DNA from: a virus
Strand: one strand, 5' to 3'
Length of the DNA stretch: 64,000 nucleotides
Virus record (IMG/VR): IMGVR_UViG_3300023174_000057
Location: 102,765-166,764 of that record
Shown: positions 7,703 through 16,070 of the stretch, piece by piece
How the letters are laid out: each line of letters begins with the position of its first letter
Position numbering within the stretch: position 1 is the stretch's first letter
Program-made: the position numbers and the translations under genes
The notes under the pieces: generated by a model
What the model was told of the DNA's origin: nothing
Databases searched by the model: none
Seen by the model: only the letters and a program-made list of their open reading frames with translations

Positions 7703-10162
7703 ATGGCCTCGATTCAGTACAACAAGATCCTCGCAGTTCCCTCTTCGGGCCTCAAGAACCCGGCGGCTCCCAAGGCCGTTGACAGCCTCGCCCTGTCTCT
7801 CGCTGAGACGAGCATTCAGCTCGGCGCGAGCGGCTTCTTCAAGCTGCTCGACAGCGCGGGCGACAGCCTCCTCAACGCCCAGAACTCGGCCATCTCGTTC
7901 GCCCCGGACGCGAGCTTCTCGCAGGACCTCACGGTCAGCGGCGACACCATCCTCGCGGCCCTCTCGGCCACGAACGCCTCGTTCTCGGGCACGCTCGGCG
8001 TGACCGGGGCGTCCACCCTCGGCGTGCTCCACGCGGGCGCGACGGACGTGGACAGCCTCTCGGTGGACGTGGACGCCTCGGTGGGCGGCGAGCTCACGGT
8101 CAGCGGCGACTCGAACCTCGCGGACCTGTACGCGGCGGCGGCTTCGTTCTCGGGTGACGTGTCCGTCTCGGGCAACCTGACGGTCAACGGCAAGGTCACC
8201 ACGATCAACTCGGACCAGATCATGGTCCACGATCCGATCATGGTGCTGGCCGACGGCAACACGGCGGACACCTTCGACATCGGTTTCGTGGGCAAGCGCA
8301 AGAACGGCGCGGCCTTCGAGAACGTGTCGTTCTTCTACGACCAGTCGGCGGGCGAGTTCGCCGTCGCCAACGTCGGCACGACCTACGGTCAGGACGGCAG
8401 CAACAACTACCAGTCCCTCACCGTGGCGTCCTACATGGACCTCCACATCGCGGACCTCGCTGCGGCCAGCGCGGACTTCTCTGCGAACGTGGCGATCTCG
8501 GGCACCCTCTCGGCGGGCAACACCACCGTTGCCGACCTGACGGCTGAGGACGGCACGTTCTCGGGCGACATCGCAGCGGTCAACGCGACCCTCTCGGGCA
8601 ACATCTCCGCGGTGGACGGCACGTTCTCGGGCGACATCTCGGCGGACGACATCTCGGCGGCGACGGCGACCCTCTCGGGTGCCCTCTCGGCGGCTTCGGC
8701 CTCGATCTCTGGCGCGGCCACCATCGGCTCTACGCTCGACGTGACGGGTGCCCTCTCGGCGGCTTCGGCCAGCATCACGGGCGCGATGTCTTCGGGCTCC
8801 GTCTCGACGGGGAACATCAGCGCCACGGGCTCGGCCACCGTTGCCGGTGCGCTCTCGGCGGGCGCGACGGACGTGGACAGCCTCGCCGTGGACGGCAACG
8901 CCTCGGTGGGTGGGAACATCACCGCCGTCGATGCGACCCTCTCGGGTGACCTCGCCGCCGTGGACGCGGCCCTCTCGGGCGACCTCTCGGCGGTTGACGC
9001 CACCCTCTCGGGTGACCTCGCCGCCGTGGACGGCACGTTCTCGGGCAACCTCGCCGCTGTGGATGCGACCCTCTCGGGTGACCTCGCTGCGGTGGACGCC
9101 ACCCTCTCGGGCGACCTCGCCGCCGTCGATGCGACCCTCTCGGGTGACCTCTCGGCTGTGGACGCGGCCCTCTCGGGCAACGCCACCATCGCGGGTACGC
9201 TCGGCGTGACGGGAGCCCTCTCGGGCTCTTCGGCCTCGTTCAGCGCCAACATCGCTGCGGTTGACGCCACCCTCTCGGGCGACCTCGCTGCGGTTGACGC
9301 CACCCTCTCGGGCGACCTCACGGTCGCGGGTGCGGCGGACCTCGACGCCCTCACCGCTTCGGGCGCGGTTCACTTCACGGCGACTGACGATGTCCTCTCC
9401 ATCACCATCCCCGCGATGGCGGTCACCGAGAACTACGCTCTCGAAGTCGAGGGCGGCGTCCACATGGACGGCCACCTCTACCTCGCCAAGACGGGCGGCT
9501 CGCTCAACCTGAGCAGTTCTCCCGTCACCCCCGACTTCATGGTCGATGGCAAGTCGGTCTTCGCCGCGCGTCTGCAATCGGGCTCGGCGTCGAACCCCGA
9601 CTTCATGGTGAACGGTCACGCCCGGTTCAACTCGGGCTTCGCGGTGGACAGCGAGGAAGTGGCCTCGATCCGCGTCGGCAACGTGGCGGGCGACGCCATC
9701 TCGTTCTCGACGGGCACGGACGGCCACATCCACCTCGACGCTGCCAAGATCCTCCGTCTCTCGGCGGATCAGGGCATCGCGACGAACCACACCGCGAACG
9801 CCTCGGGCGCGGTGGCGGCGAACCTCGCCGTCTCGGTCAACGCCACGGGGGACTTCGTCGCCGTGCGCGCCAACGAGAAGAACGCCATCGTCCTCGGCGT
9901 GTCGCTCGCCAGCATCGCTGGTGCGTCGTCGGCCAAGGGCAAGGTTGCCGAGTTCGGCAAGGTGGAGATCGCCGTCGAAGGCGGGGCCAGCATCGCCATT
10001 GGCGACCTCCTGTACCTGTCGGCCAGCGAGGCGGGCAAGGTCACGAACGTCGTCCCGGTTGACGCGGACAGCACCGCGTACCTCATGGGCAAGGCCCTCC
10101 AAGCCCCCGTCGCGGGCAAGGTCAGCATCGCGCTGCACCGCCAGTTCCTCTACAACAACTGA
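7703..10162 (+). CDS. Tail or head fibre protein with 11-residue repeats
   Basis: 819 residues. The N-terminal 170 residues are Ala/Ser-rich; a domain around residues 160-240 (LTVNGKVTTINSDQIMVHDP ... KNGAAFENVSFF) matches a widespread phage fibre module. Residues about 285-540 are tandem 11-residue repeats of the type LSGDLAAVDAT, expected to form a beta-helix or fibrous shaft. The last 90 residues (GVSLASIAGASSAKG...VSIALHRQF) form a compact beta end domain. Codon bias is extreme. It is a single-gene unit: promoter-like box and structured leader upstream, strong terminator downstream. Whether the fibre sits on tail or head cannot be told. Confidence 0.75.
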   Translation: MASIQYNKILAVPSSGLKNPAAPKAVDSLALSLAETSIQLGASGFFKLLDSAGDSLLNAQNSAISFAPDASFSQDLTVSGDTILAALSATNASFSGTLGVTGASTLGVLHAGATDVDSLSVDVDASVGGELTVSGDSNLADLYAAAASFSGDVSVSGNLTVNGKVTTINSDQIMVHDPIMVLADGNTADTFDIGFVGKRKNGAAFENVSFFYDQSAGEFAVANVGTTYGQDGSNNYQSLTVASYMDLHIADLAAASADFSANVAISGTLSAGNTTVADLTAEDGTFSGDIAAVNATLSGNISAVDGTFSGDISADDISAATATLSGALSAASASISGAATIGSTLDVTGALSAASASITGAMSSGSVSTGNISATGSATVAGALSAGATDVDSLAVDGNASVGGNITAVDATLSGDLAAVDAALSGDLSAVDATLSGDLAAVDGTFSGNLAAVDATLSGDLAAVDATLSGDLAAVDATLSGDLSAVDAALSGNATIAGTLGVTGALSGSSASFSANIAAVDATLSGDLAAVDATLSGDLTVAGAADLDALTASGAVHFTATDDVLSITIPAMAVTENYALEVEGGVHMDGHLYLAKTGGSLNLSSSPVTPDFMVDGKSVFAARLQSGSASNPDFMVNGHARFNSGFAVDSEEVASIRVGNVAGDAISFSTGTDGHIHLDAAKILRLSADQGIATNHTANASGAVAANLAVSVNATGDFVAVRANEKNAIVLGVSLASIAGASSAKGKVAEFGKVEIAVEGGASIAIGDLLYLSASEAGKVTNVVPVDADSTAYLMGKALQAPVAGKVSIALHRQFLYNN
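8545..9330 (+). repeat. Tandem 33-base repeats inside the fibre gene
   Basis: Repeated units encoding LSGDLAAVDAT with variants such as SGDLSAVDA and FSGNLAAVDA. The units keep the 11-residue register; third-base differences show old divergence plus recent copying (near-identical units around 8935-9170 and 9255-9325). They are coding, so length variation by recombination would lengthen or shorten the shaft. Confidence 0.8.
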
Positions 10163-10168
10163 GTGACC

Positions 10169-10246
10169 CGGTAGCCCTCGCGCTACCGACACTCCCCTGC
10201 CGGAAAACCTCCCAGAGGCATCGCCCTCTGGGGGGTTTTCTTTTTA
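10169..10246 (+). terminator. Double hairpin with rho-independent terminator
   Basis: A first stem CGGTAGC (10169-10175)/GCTACCG (10182-10188) is followed by a 15-base-pair stem, AAAACCTCCCAGAGG (10204-10218) with CCTCTGGGGGGTTTT (10225-10239), with one wobble pair, a six-base loop and then C-TTTTT. This is a textbook intrinsic terminator and isolates the fibre gene. Confidence 0.85.
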
Positions 10247-10262
10247 TAGGGCGGGGTGTTCG

Positions 10263-10673
10263 ATGTCCGACGAGAGCGCCCCGCAAGTCAACAAGTACCT
10301 TCACATGGGCCTCGGGGAAGCCGTGCGTAGGCTCCTCGACGTTGAGATCCAGTACCGGCACGGCCAGCGGGGGGAAGCCCTCGTGAAAGAACGCGACCTG
10401 ATTCTATCGGCCCTGAACCGGGTCGAGCTTCAGCTAGGGTTCGATTGCAACTCCGATGGGGTGCCCGACACCGTGGAGATTTTTCAGCAAGCTGCGGAAA
10501 CCTCCTGCTGCCGTATCACCTCGTTCGACCCTCCCGCCGCGCCCGCCCCCAAGGGGGAGTCCCTCATCGTTCTCGATTCCTCGCGGTCGCCCGACCCCCC
10601 CGCGACGGTCGAAACCGTCGCGGAGTCTGAAGGTCTATTCGCCCGACTGTTCGGAACAGGTAAGAAGAAATGA
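10263..10673 (+). CDS. Small virion-type protein with EF-hand-like calcium loop
   Basis: 136 residues. FDCNSDGVPDTVEIF at about residues 60-74 matches the DxNxDGxPDxxE loop of thrombospondin-type-3 or EF-hand-like calcium sites. N-terminal helices precede it, and a Pro/Ser-rich tail with a basic end (FGTGKKK) follows. Function unknown; a calcium-stabilised virion component is plausible. It is the first gene after the terminator and overlaps the next start (ATGA). Confidence 0.6.
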   Translation: MSDESAPQVNKYLHMGLGEAVRRLLDVEIQYRHGQRGEALVKERDLILSALNRVELQLGFDCNSDGVPDTVEIFQQAAETSCCRITSFDPPAAPAPKGESLIVLDSSRSPDPPATVETVAESEGLFARLFGTGKKK

Positions 10674-10954
10674 CCCCCTCGATCCCCTACCTCCTCGCAG
10701 CCTACGGGCTCACGTTCGGCCTGCAAAACAAGGCTCCGTTCCTTCGCGGGAAGTTTCGGTTCACCGATGCTCTGCTGAAGTGCAGCTATTGCACGGGGTT
10801 CCACGCAGGGTGGGTCACCTACCTCGCGTCCGTCCCGCTAGAACACTCGCACCTGACAAGGTGGTCCCTCGTCGCCGCCTTGGTGTGGGCGTTCGCCTCG
10901 TCGGCCTTCAGCTACTCCGTGGACACCGCCGTGCGACGCTTGGAGACTAAGTAG
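10670..10954 (+). CDS. Small inner-membrane protein, DUF1360-like
   Basis: 94 residues with two or three hydrophobic segments (PYLLAAYGLTFGL, and WSLVAALVWAFASSAFSYS) and the signature LLKCSYCTGFHAGW around residues 35-48, which resembles the CxxCxGFxxG motif of DUF1360-type membrane proteins. Function of the family is unknown; a holin-like or membrane role is possible but not shown. Coupled to the upstream gene. Confidence 0.6.
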   Translation: MTPSIPYLLAAYGLTFGLQNKAPFLRGKFRFTDALLKCSYCTGFHAGWVTYLASVPLEHSHLTRWSLVAALVWAFASSAFSYSVDTAVRRLETK

Positions 10955-10958
10955 CCTC

Positions 10959-11429
10959 GTGCCCCTCGTCGTCATCCCCCGTAACCCGTCTACGTCTACC
11001 TCGACGAACGTCGTCATCGACGGGGCCGTGTTCACGCCCCCCGGCGAACCCCCTATCTCGGGCGGCACGGGAACCCTTCGGTATCTGGGGATGGCCGTCG
11101 GTGCCCTCATGGACCCCGCAACGGGACAACTCAACCTGTTCCCCGTGAGCTCCCGCACGGAAGACAACCCGCAGATGTTCTACGGGTTCCTCACGGGCAT
11201 GGGCGGGTCGGGAATCATCGTCGCCACGGGGCGGGGTTCCATCGTCACCCCGCTGTCCGAGGACGAAGGACCCCTTGAACCGGGGAAAGACGTGTTTCTG
11301 TCTCTCGTACCCGGCTACGTCACCCAAGGGTACGAGATGGAAACCGAAGGCGGGGCGTACCTGCGGATCGGATACGCCCTCGACGGAACCCGCATCGTCC
11401 TCGCCACCGACACCCGCATTCAGTTCTGA
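10959..11429 (+). CDS. Small beta-rich virion protein
   Basis: 156 residues from GTG 10959, four bases after the upstream stop. Gly/Pro/Thr-rich with many strand-like stretches; LEPGKDVFLSLVPGYVT resembles IAIGDLLYLSASEAGKVT at the end of the fibre gene, suggesting a related small beta-barrel (DUF2190-like) fold. No enzymatic motif. Possibly a decoration or tip protein. Confidence 0.55.
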   Translation: MPLVVIPRNPSTSTSTNVVIDGAVFTPPGEPPISGGTGTLRYLGMAVGALMDPATGQLNLFPVSSRTEDNPQMFYGFLTGMGGSGIIVATGRGSIVTPLSEDEGPLEPGKDVFLSLVPGYVTQGYEMETEGGAYLRIGYALDGTRIVLATDTRIQF

Positions 11430-11479
11430 GAGACTGCCATGACCCCCAGAACACCGCAGAGCCCCTGTAGGAGGAACCC

Positions 11480-12250
11480 ATGTCAGTAGTCTTCAACCCC
11501 GGACAGACCATCGGGCAGGGTGATCTAGACATCTTCCTGACCAACGCGGGCGGGTTCCCGGCGAACGCCTACAGCATCACCTACGCCATCTACTACGTCT
11601 CCCCCGGACCGCCTGAGACGGAGGTGCTCATCGGGTCCGCCACCCGCACGCCCGTCAACCCCACGGTGGGCGAGTACTACGCCTCCCTCACCGTGCCCGC
11701 GATGGCGACGCCCGGTGACTATCGCATCCGGTGGACGTTCCAGCAGTTCGCGGGTTCGCCCCCGCAACAAGTGGTGATGGAGTGGGGCGTCGTCTCGGCA
11801 GGGCTCATCGCCGTGGGTGCGTACAGCACCCTCACCCAAGGGATGATCGACAAGTTGCGGATTTTACTCCGCGACAACGCTCCAGATCGCAACTACCACT
11901 TCAGACCCCCGGAGGCCGAAGGCAACATTGGCGCTTACAACCGCGTCTTCGGTTACGTCTGGCAGGACAACGAGCTCTTCGAGTACCTAGAGCGCGGCAT
12001 GGACTGGTGGAACATGATGCCGCCCTCTACGGGCGGCTTCACCCTCGACCAGATGGTCCAGCAGAAGCCCGAGTGGCGCACGGCGGTCCTCTGGGACGCC
12101 ATCACCCACGCTTGCTTCGCCCTCGCGTGCAACTGGGTCGTTGACGAGTTCTCGGTGAGTTCTGTTACACTACTTCACCTATCCCTGCCCGATGGTAGGA
12201 AGGTCGAGGTACCCATTGGCGAGCTCTACGACATCTGCACCGACGAGTGA
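11480..12250 (+). CDS. Neck-type protein, N-terminal part, fused to N-half of a split intein
   Basis: 256 residues; AGGAGG lies 9 bases before ATG 11480. Residues 1-110 are Ig-like, and 115-224 form a helical domain ending CNWVVDEF. Residues 225-256 (from TCG 12152) read SVSSVTLLHLSLPDGRKVEV...GELYDICTDE, an intein block A: position 1 is Ser, then the T, the DG turn and the I-x-E-L-Y end. The stop comes immediately after block A. The remaining intein blocks are encoded 936 bases downstream at 13186. The spliced product would join DEF to SYSIGGVSLDIEK, giving a 297-residue protein whose C-terminal sequence I recognise as typical of phage neck or tail-completion proteins. Splicing itself is inferred. 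Confidence 0.8.
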   Translation: MSVVFNPGQTIGQGDLDIFLTNAGGFPANAYSITYAIYYVSPGPPETEVLIGSATRTPVNPTVGEYYASLTVPAMATPGDYRIRWTFQQFAGSPPQQVVMEWGVVSAGLIAVGAYSTLTQGMIDKLRILLRDNAPDRNYHFRPPEAEGNIGAYNRVFGYVWQDNELFEYLERGMDWWNMMPPSTGGFTLDQMVQQKPEWRTAVLWDAITHACFALACNWVVDEFSVSSVTLLHLSLPDGRKVEVPIGELYDICTDE

Positions 12251-13196
12251 CCTGTCTCCCCGTCAAGTGTCCGTTCGGTACGGGTTCAACACCCGCGCCG
12301 TGATGGAGCTCATCTATGACGGGGAGCTCGTCCTACAGGGCCGCAAGATCACCGCTGCGAGCCTCGCCTCCCTCGTCGAAGGGGAGCACTACGTTCGGTG
12401 CCGGGAGTGTGGGGCGTCCGCCGCGATGATCCACTCGGCACACCTGAAGGCGTGTTCCGGCTTGGTTTCGCTGGGCGAGTACCTAGCGAAGCATCCCGGT
12501 GCGCCCGTAATGTCGGAGCGGAACAAGGCCCGGAAAGCCAAGACCCCGGCACAGCGGGTGGCTCAATCACAGAAGCTCAAGGCCCGGTTCCAGACCGACG
12601 AGGGTGAACGCACCCGCCGACAAATTGCAGACGCCTCGCGGCAGATGCAGTCGTCGGAGTCCGGGCAACGCTGCAAGGACCACCTCCGCAAGATGAACGC
12701 GGACCCCGCCGTCAAAGCGCAACGTAGGGCCGACACCAAAGCCCGGTGGGAGTCGGGCAACCTTCGTGAGACGGTCGAAGGGTGGCATCGCGAGCACCGC
12801 GACGAGTCCCTGTCGTCGGCCCTCCACGCTAGGCGCTACATCCAGCGAAAGCGTACCAAGCTCCACCTTGGGTTCAAGGCCCTCATGGAGAGCAACGGCC
12901 TCACCGGGTTCATCACCGAGCACGAGGTCGGGTACTACGCCCTCGACGAAGCCCGCCCCGACTTGAAGATCGCTGTCGAGGTAGACGGCTGCTACTATCA
13001 CTCTTGTCTCCAATGCGGGCTCAAGGGTCCGGGAGGCACGCTCCGCACGGACAAGGCCAAGACCACCTACCTGACCCCTCGCGGGTGGACGGTGATCCGC
13101 ATTTGGGAGCACGACATCAACCGCGACCCTATGGCGTGCCTAGAACGTATCCGCCGACACATCGCGGACAAGGGACGTGAGAACCATGCTGGATGA
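12216..13196 (+). CDS. Vsr-like (EDxHD-type) homing endonuclease between split-intein halves
   Basis: The frame is open from 12192; I prefer TTG 12216 because GAGGT precedes it by five bases (GTG 12267 and ATG 12303 are alternatives), giving 326 residues. It begins inside the intein N-half gene. A zinc-finger-like YVRCRECG...H...C (about residues 52-80) is followed by helical DNA-binding spacer modules, then a Vsr-fold nuclease: VEVDGCYYH and GWTVIRIWEHDI. This matches the homing endonuclease family known from fractured split-intein genes. It would cut intein-free alleles of the neck gene and spread the intein. Its 3' end overlaps the next gene by 11 bases. Confidence 0.8.
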   Translation: MASSTTSAPTSDLSPRQVSVRYGFNTRAVMELIYDGELVLQGRKITAASLASLVEGEHYVRCRECGASAAMIHSAHLKACSGLVSLGEYLAKHPGAPVMSERNKARKAKTPAQRVAQSQKLKARFQTDEGERTRRQIADASRQMQSSESGQRCKDHLRKMNADPAVKAQRRADTKARWESGNLRETVEGWHREHRDESLSSALHARRYIQRKRTKLHLGFKALMESNGLTGFITEHEVGYYALDEARPDLKIAVEVDGCYYHSCLQCGLKGPGGTLRTDKAKTTYLTPRGWTVIRIWEHDINRDPMACLERIRRHIADKGRENHAG

Positions 13197-13815
13197 AGCA
13201 ACCCGAGCCGCAATCCGCGAAGCCTACCGAGCGGGCACCCTCAAGGTCGAAGCCGTGGACCCCGCGACGGGCGCGGCCTCCCTACAGACCGTCACCGCCG
13301 TCCTGAAACACAACACCCACCACAAAGACATGGTGCGGGTGACGCTGGCGGACGGTCGCTGGGTGGAATGCACCGTGGACCACAGCCTCTTCGCGATGGC
13401 CGGGGAAGGCGTCACGCCCGTCCTCGCCGGGGAACTCCGCGTCGGGTCTGTCATCGCCACGGTGTCCCAAGGGGTAGCCGCGGGCGTCGGAGTCGCTTCG
13501 GTGGTAGCCCTACCCCCCGAGGAACACACCTACGACCTGTCCGTGCCGGGACCGCAGAACTTCGTCCTCGCCAATGGAATCCTCGCCCACAACTCGTACT
13601 CCATCGGTGGCGTCTCGTTGGACATCGAGAAGAGCTCCAAGTACGAGAGCCTGAAGCAGAACGCTGAGTCACAGTTCGACAAAGCGGCGGAAGCCAAGGC
13701 CCGCACCGTCAAGTTCATCCGTGGCATCCAGCAGCCCAAGTACGGCATCGGTATCCGCTCCAGTTTCGGACCGTTTGTAGGTAGAGGGGTGTTGAGCCCC
13801 CGTAATTTCCTTTGA
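13186..13815 (+). CDS. C-half of split intein fused to C-terminal part of neck-type protein
   Basis: 209 residues from ATG 13186 (AAGGGA ten bases upstream); GTG 13177 is less likely. Residues 1-136 are the intein C-part: block B (MVRVTLADGRWVECTVDHSLF, residues about 49-69) and blocks F/G (HTYDLSVPGPQNFVLANG...LAHN), with the terminal HN at 13588-13593. The first extein residue is Ser (13594). Residues 137-209 are the C-extein, SYSIGGVSLDIEKSSKYESL...GPFVGRGVLSPRNF. No homing endonuclease domain is inside the intein. It has no sense without the 11480 gene, which supplies block A and Ser1. Confidence 0.85.
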   Translation: MLDEATRAAIREAYRAGTLKVEAVDPATGAASLQTVTAVLKHNTHHKDMVRVTLADGRWVECTVDHSLFAMAGEGVTPVLAGELRVGSVIATVSQGVAAGVGVASVVALPPEEHTYDLSVPGPQNFVLANGILAHNSYSIGGVSLDIEKSSKYESLKQNAESQFDKAAEAKARTVKFIRGIQQPKYGIGIRSSFGPFVGRGVLSPRNFL

Positions 13816-13856
13816 ACCGTTCGTAGGCAGCGGGGTATTGACTCCTCGAATCAGAG
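13815..13856 (+). repeat. Second, diverged partial copy of neck-gene 3' end
   Basis: Directly after the C-extein stop, the frame encodes EPFVGSGVLTPRI, a diverged copy of GPFVGRGVLSPRN at the end of the C-extein (13769-13809). The two DNA segments align without gaps over about 40 bases at roughly three quarters identity. It runs in frame into the following nuclease ORF, but is best read as a leftover of the resident gene end. Confidence 0.65.
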
Positions 13857-13880
13857 CCCCCGCCCTCAACGAAAAGTATG

Positions 13881-13905
13881 GTATCGGGGTTGACTTCCCC
13901 GATAC
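13881..13905 (+). promoter_or_regulatory. Perfect 9-bp hairpin before second homing endonuclease
   Basis: GTATCGGGG (13881-13889) and CCCCGATAC (13897-13905) form a perfect stem with a 7-base loop, 19 bases before ATG 13925. There is no T-run, so it is more likely to affect translation or mRNA stability than to terminate. Late-transcript hairpins that hide start regions are known for phage homing endonuclease genes. Confidence 0.45.
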
Positions 13906-13924
13906 GGGGCTTACGATTCGGGTC

Positions 13925-15406
13925 ATGGAAGACCGACCCGAAGCCCCGTGCCCCGCCTGTAAACAATCCGTTCCCCTCAAGGGCCTCGCGAAGCACGCCT
14001 CGGGGTGTTCGCAATGGGGCACGCTAGGCGTGCCCGCGCTCCAGTTCAACTGGGACAGGTACTTCAAGCGCGGCGTCTACGCGGACGGGTTGACGGAGGG
14101 CACCGACTACGTTCGGTGCCTAGAGTGCCCGGACGGGGCGCGGGGAGACCGGGGCCTTCGCTTGATGGATCACGTCAAGAAGGTCCACGGCTTGACGAAA
14201 GAGGCGTACATCGAACGGCATCCGGGGGCTCTTCTCAACGTCCCCGGCACCCTAGAGCGCCGCAAGGCTACAGTATCGGAGCGGTACGACGGGGCGACCA
14301 ACGTGTTCCAAGTGCCCGACGTGAAGGATCGCATTCGGGACGTGATGGCCGAGAAGTACGGGGGCATGGGGGTGGGTTCCCCAGAGCTCCGAGCGAGGGT
14401 TGAGCAGACGAACGAGGTCCGGTATGGGAGTGCCAACCCGTTCGGGTCTGACAAGGTGCAGGAGAAGATTCGGGCGACGTGGCGGGAGAAGTACCAGTGC
14501 GACAACCCCAACCAGTCTCCAGAGATCATGGCGAAGCGTATTGCCACGAACCGCAAGACGCACGGCGCGGATCACTACGTCGAGACCGCCGAGTTCAAGG
14601 GGAAGTTCAAGGCGGCGAGCCAAGAGCGGTTCAAGGCGGACCATCCGATGCAATCGAAAGAGGGGCGCGAGTTGTGGGGTGCCGGATGCGTCGAGAAGCT
14701 GGGAGTAGATAACCCTCTCAAAGACCCGGACATCTATCAGAAGTCCTACGAGTCCAACCTCACCAACCACGGCGGGAAGCACTCGCAGCAGTGCCCGGAG
14801 GTGCTGGAGAAGGCACGGGCGACGTGGCGGGAGAAGTACAACACGGACAACCCGTCGAAGGTCGAAGCTGTCAAGCAGAAGATCAAGGACGTGTGGGAGG
14901 GGAAGTACGGGGTTCCGTTTCCGCCGCAGAGCTTGTGGCTGAACCAGACGCACTCGTCTCCCAACGGGCTGGAGCGGAAGGTTCAAGCGATGCTGCCCGT
15001 GTACGTCCTCTACACGGGTGACAAGACGTACAACGTGCGGTTGCCCGGTACGGCACGGGACAAGTACCCGGACTTCGTGGTGCTGGCCCCGGATCAGTTG
15101 CAAGCCTACCAGTCGGGGACGCCCTTGAAGTCCCTTCGGATTGAAGCCGCCATCGAGGCGTTTGGTTCGTACTGGCACGGCCCGGAGATGACCGGGGTAT
15201 CTCGCGAGGACCACTACAACGGGGTCATGGATTACTACGCCCGGTGCGGCCTTCGGTGTCTGATCCTGTGGGAGCACGACGTGGACAAGCGACCGGGCGA
15301 GGTGGCCGACCGGCTTCGGCGGTTCCTATCCGACGTGGCGGGGTCTGTAACCCATTCGGGCGTCGGGGCCGACCCGTCTGTTCTGGATTTTTTCCGAGGA
15401 GCTTGA
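13925..15406 (+). CDS. Second Vsr-like homing endonuclease with repeated DNA-binding modules
   Basis: About 493 residues from ATG 13925; the frame is open back to TTG 13838 but that part is the neck-gene remnant. Order: zinc-finger-like CPACKQS...H...C; a second finger YVRCLECP...H with EAYIERHPGA; then about seven modules of roughly 33 residues built on EKYG-NP-S-E-K (for example WREKYQCDNPNQSPEIMAK), which resemble tandem DNA-binding repeats of homing nucleases; then a Vsr-type catalytic end, IEAFGSYWHG and CLILWEHDV. The Asp of EVDG in the 12216 enzyme is Phe here, as in many related nucleases. Free-standing; its target is probably the neck-gene 3' end beside it. Confidence 0.8.
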   Translation: MEDRPEAPCPACKQSVPLKGLAKHASGCSQWGTLGVPALQFNWDRYFKRGVYADGLTEGTDYVRCLECPDGARGDRGLRLMDHVKKVHGLTKEAYIERHPGALLNVPGTLERRKATVSERYDGATNVFQVPDVKDRIRDVMAEKYGGMGVGSPELRARVEQTNEVRYGSANPFGSDKVQEKIRATWREKYQCDNPNQSPEIMAKRIATNRKTHGADHYVETAEFKGKFKAASQERFKADHPMQSKEGRELWGAGCVEKLGVDNPLKDPDIYQKSYESNLTNHGGKHSQQCPEVLEKARATWREKYNTDNPSKVEAVKQKIKDVWEGKYGVPFPPQSLWLNQTHSSPNGLERKVQAMLPVYVLYTGDKTYNVRLPGTARDKYPDFVVLAPDQLQAYQSGTPLKSLRIEAAIEAFGSYWHGPEMTGVSREDHYNGVMDYYARCGLRCLILWEHDVDKRPGEVADRLRRFLSDVAGSVTHSGVGADPSVLDFFRGA

Positions 15407-15409
15407 GAC

Positions 15410-15982
15410 ATGGATTCATTCATCCGTCCGTCACCAATTCGCGCGGTTCACTTCGCCAAGCAGAACGTCACCGAGACGCTTCGGGAGGTGTGGGACGAGG
15501 AGGGGGTGATGTACCAAGGGCAAATTCCATCCGGCGTCAAGGTGGGCGACCCGTTGGTGGTGCGACCCAGTGAGAGGGAGACGTGGTGGTTGGTCGTCGG
15601 GGGCACCGAGAGCGACCTCCGGGCTCGAAGGTGCCGCGCCCGGATCACCTTGATCCGTGACCGGGACGAGGTGGAGTACCTTCAGGGGGAGGTTGAGACG
15701 GCCCTGTTGCGGTTTGCTTCCCGCGAGTTCCCGTCGTATCGGGTAACGGTCGAACGGGACCGGGCTCCGCAGCGCGGGGCCACCCTGTTCGCCGTAGGCC
15801 CGGAGAAGCCTTTGCACTACGGGTCTGGGGGGAAGCTGTCGAAGGGGTGGGCGAACCTCGTTCTTGGGGACATCCCTCACGAGCGGGACGCGAAGCACCC
15901 TTACGTCAGTTCGATCAAAGTGGCCGACGTGGGCACCGAGGACGGTCTTCGGAAGTACCGGATTCGGGCCGATGTTCTCTGA
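15410..15982 (+). CDS. Hypothetical 190-residue protein between homing elements
   Basis: Start ATG 15410, three bases after the nuclease stop, with CGAGGAG upstream inside the nuclease end. No family recognised. It is a mixed alpha/beta protein with Arg/Asp/Glu-rich middle (RDRDEVEYLQGEVETALL). Codon use (more T/A third positions, TCGG-rich) resembles the adjacent nuclease gene more than the structural genes, suggesting it may have arrived with it. It could also be a displaced neck or connector gene. Its end runs into a nuclease remnant. Confidence 0.55.
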   Translation: MDSFIRPSPIRAVHFAKQNVTETLREVWDEEGVMYQGQIPSGVKVGDPLVVRPSERETWWLVVGGTESDLRARRCRARITLIRDRDEVEYLQGEVETALLRFASREFPSYRVTVERDRAPQRGATLFAVGPEKPLHYGSGGKLSKGWANLVLGDIPHERDAKHPYVSSIKVADVGTEDGLRKYRIRADVL

Positions 15983-15984
15983 CA

Positions 15985-16043
15985 TCGGCATCCAGTGTTT
16001 GATCCTGTGGGAGTCCGAGGTGAAGACCGACCCCGAGGGTGTG
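15985..16043 (+). pseudogene. Remnant of a third Vsr-like homing endonuclease
   Basis: The frame reads IGIQCLILWESEVKTDPEGV, matching the conserved end CLILWEHDV of the 13925 enzyme. No nuclease body precedes it. The DNA GTGAAGACCGACCCC-GAGGGTGTG at 16020-16043 is repeated with one change at 16659-16682. Confidence 0.65.
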
Positions 16044-16070
16044 GGCGATGGTCCAACCCTGTACGCCCGT

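Noticed and set aside
8545-9330. CRISPR-like regular repeats
   Set aside because: The repeats are contiguous, in frame and lack unique spacers; they encode a fibre shaft.
7688-10192. 834-codon minus-strand frame over the fibre gene
   Set aside because: It is the antisense of the 33-base repeats, giving Arg/Glu/Val repeats (HRGEVTREGR) without any independent support.
12250-13186. Neck gene broken by a frameshift or nonsense mutation
   Set aside because: The break coincides with intein blocks A and B and has a homing gene between, so it is a split intein and not a pseudogene.
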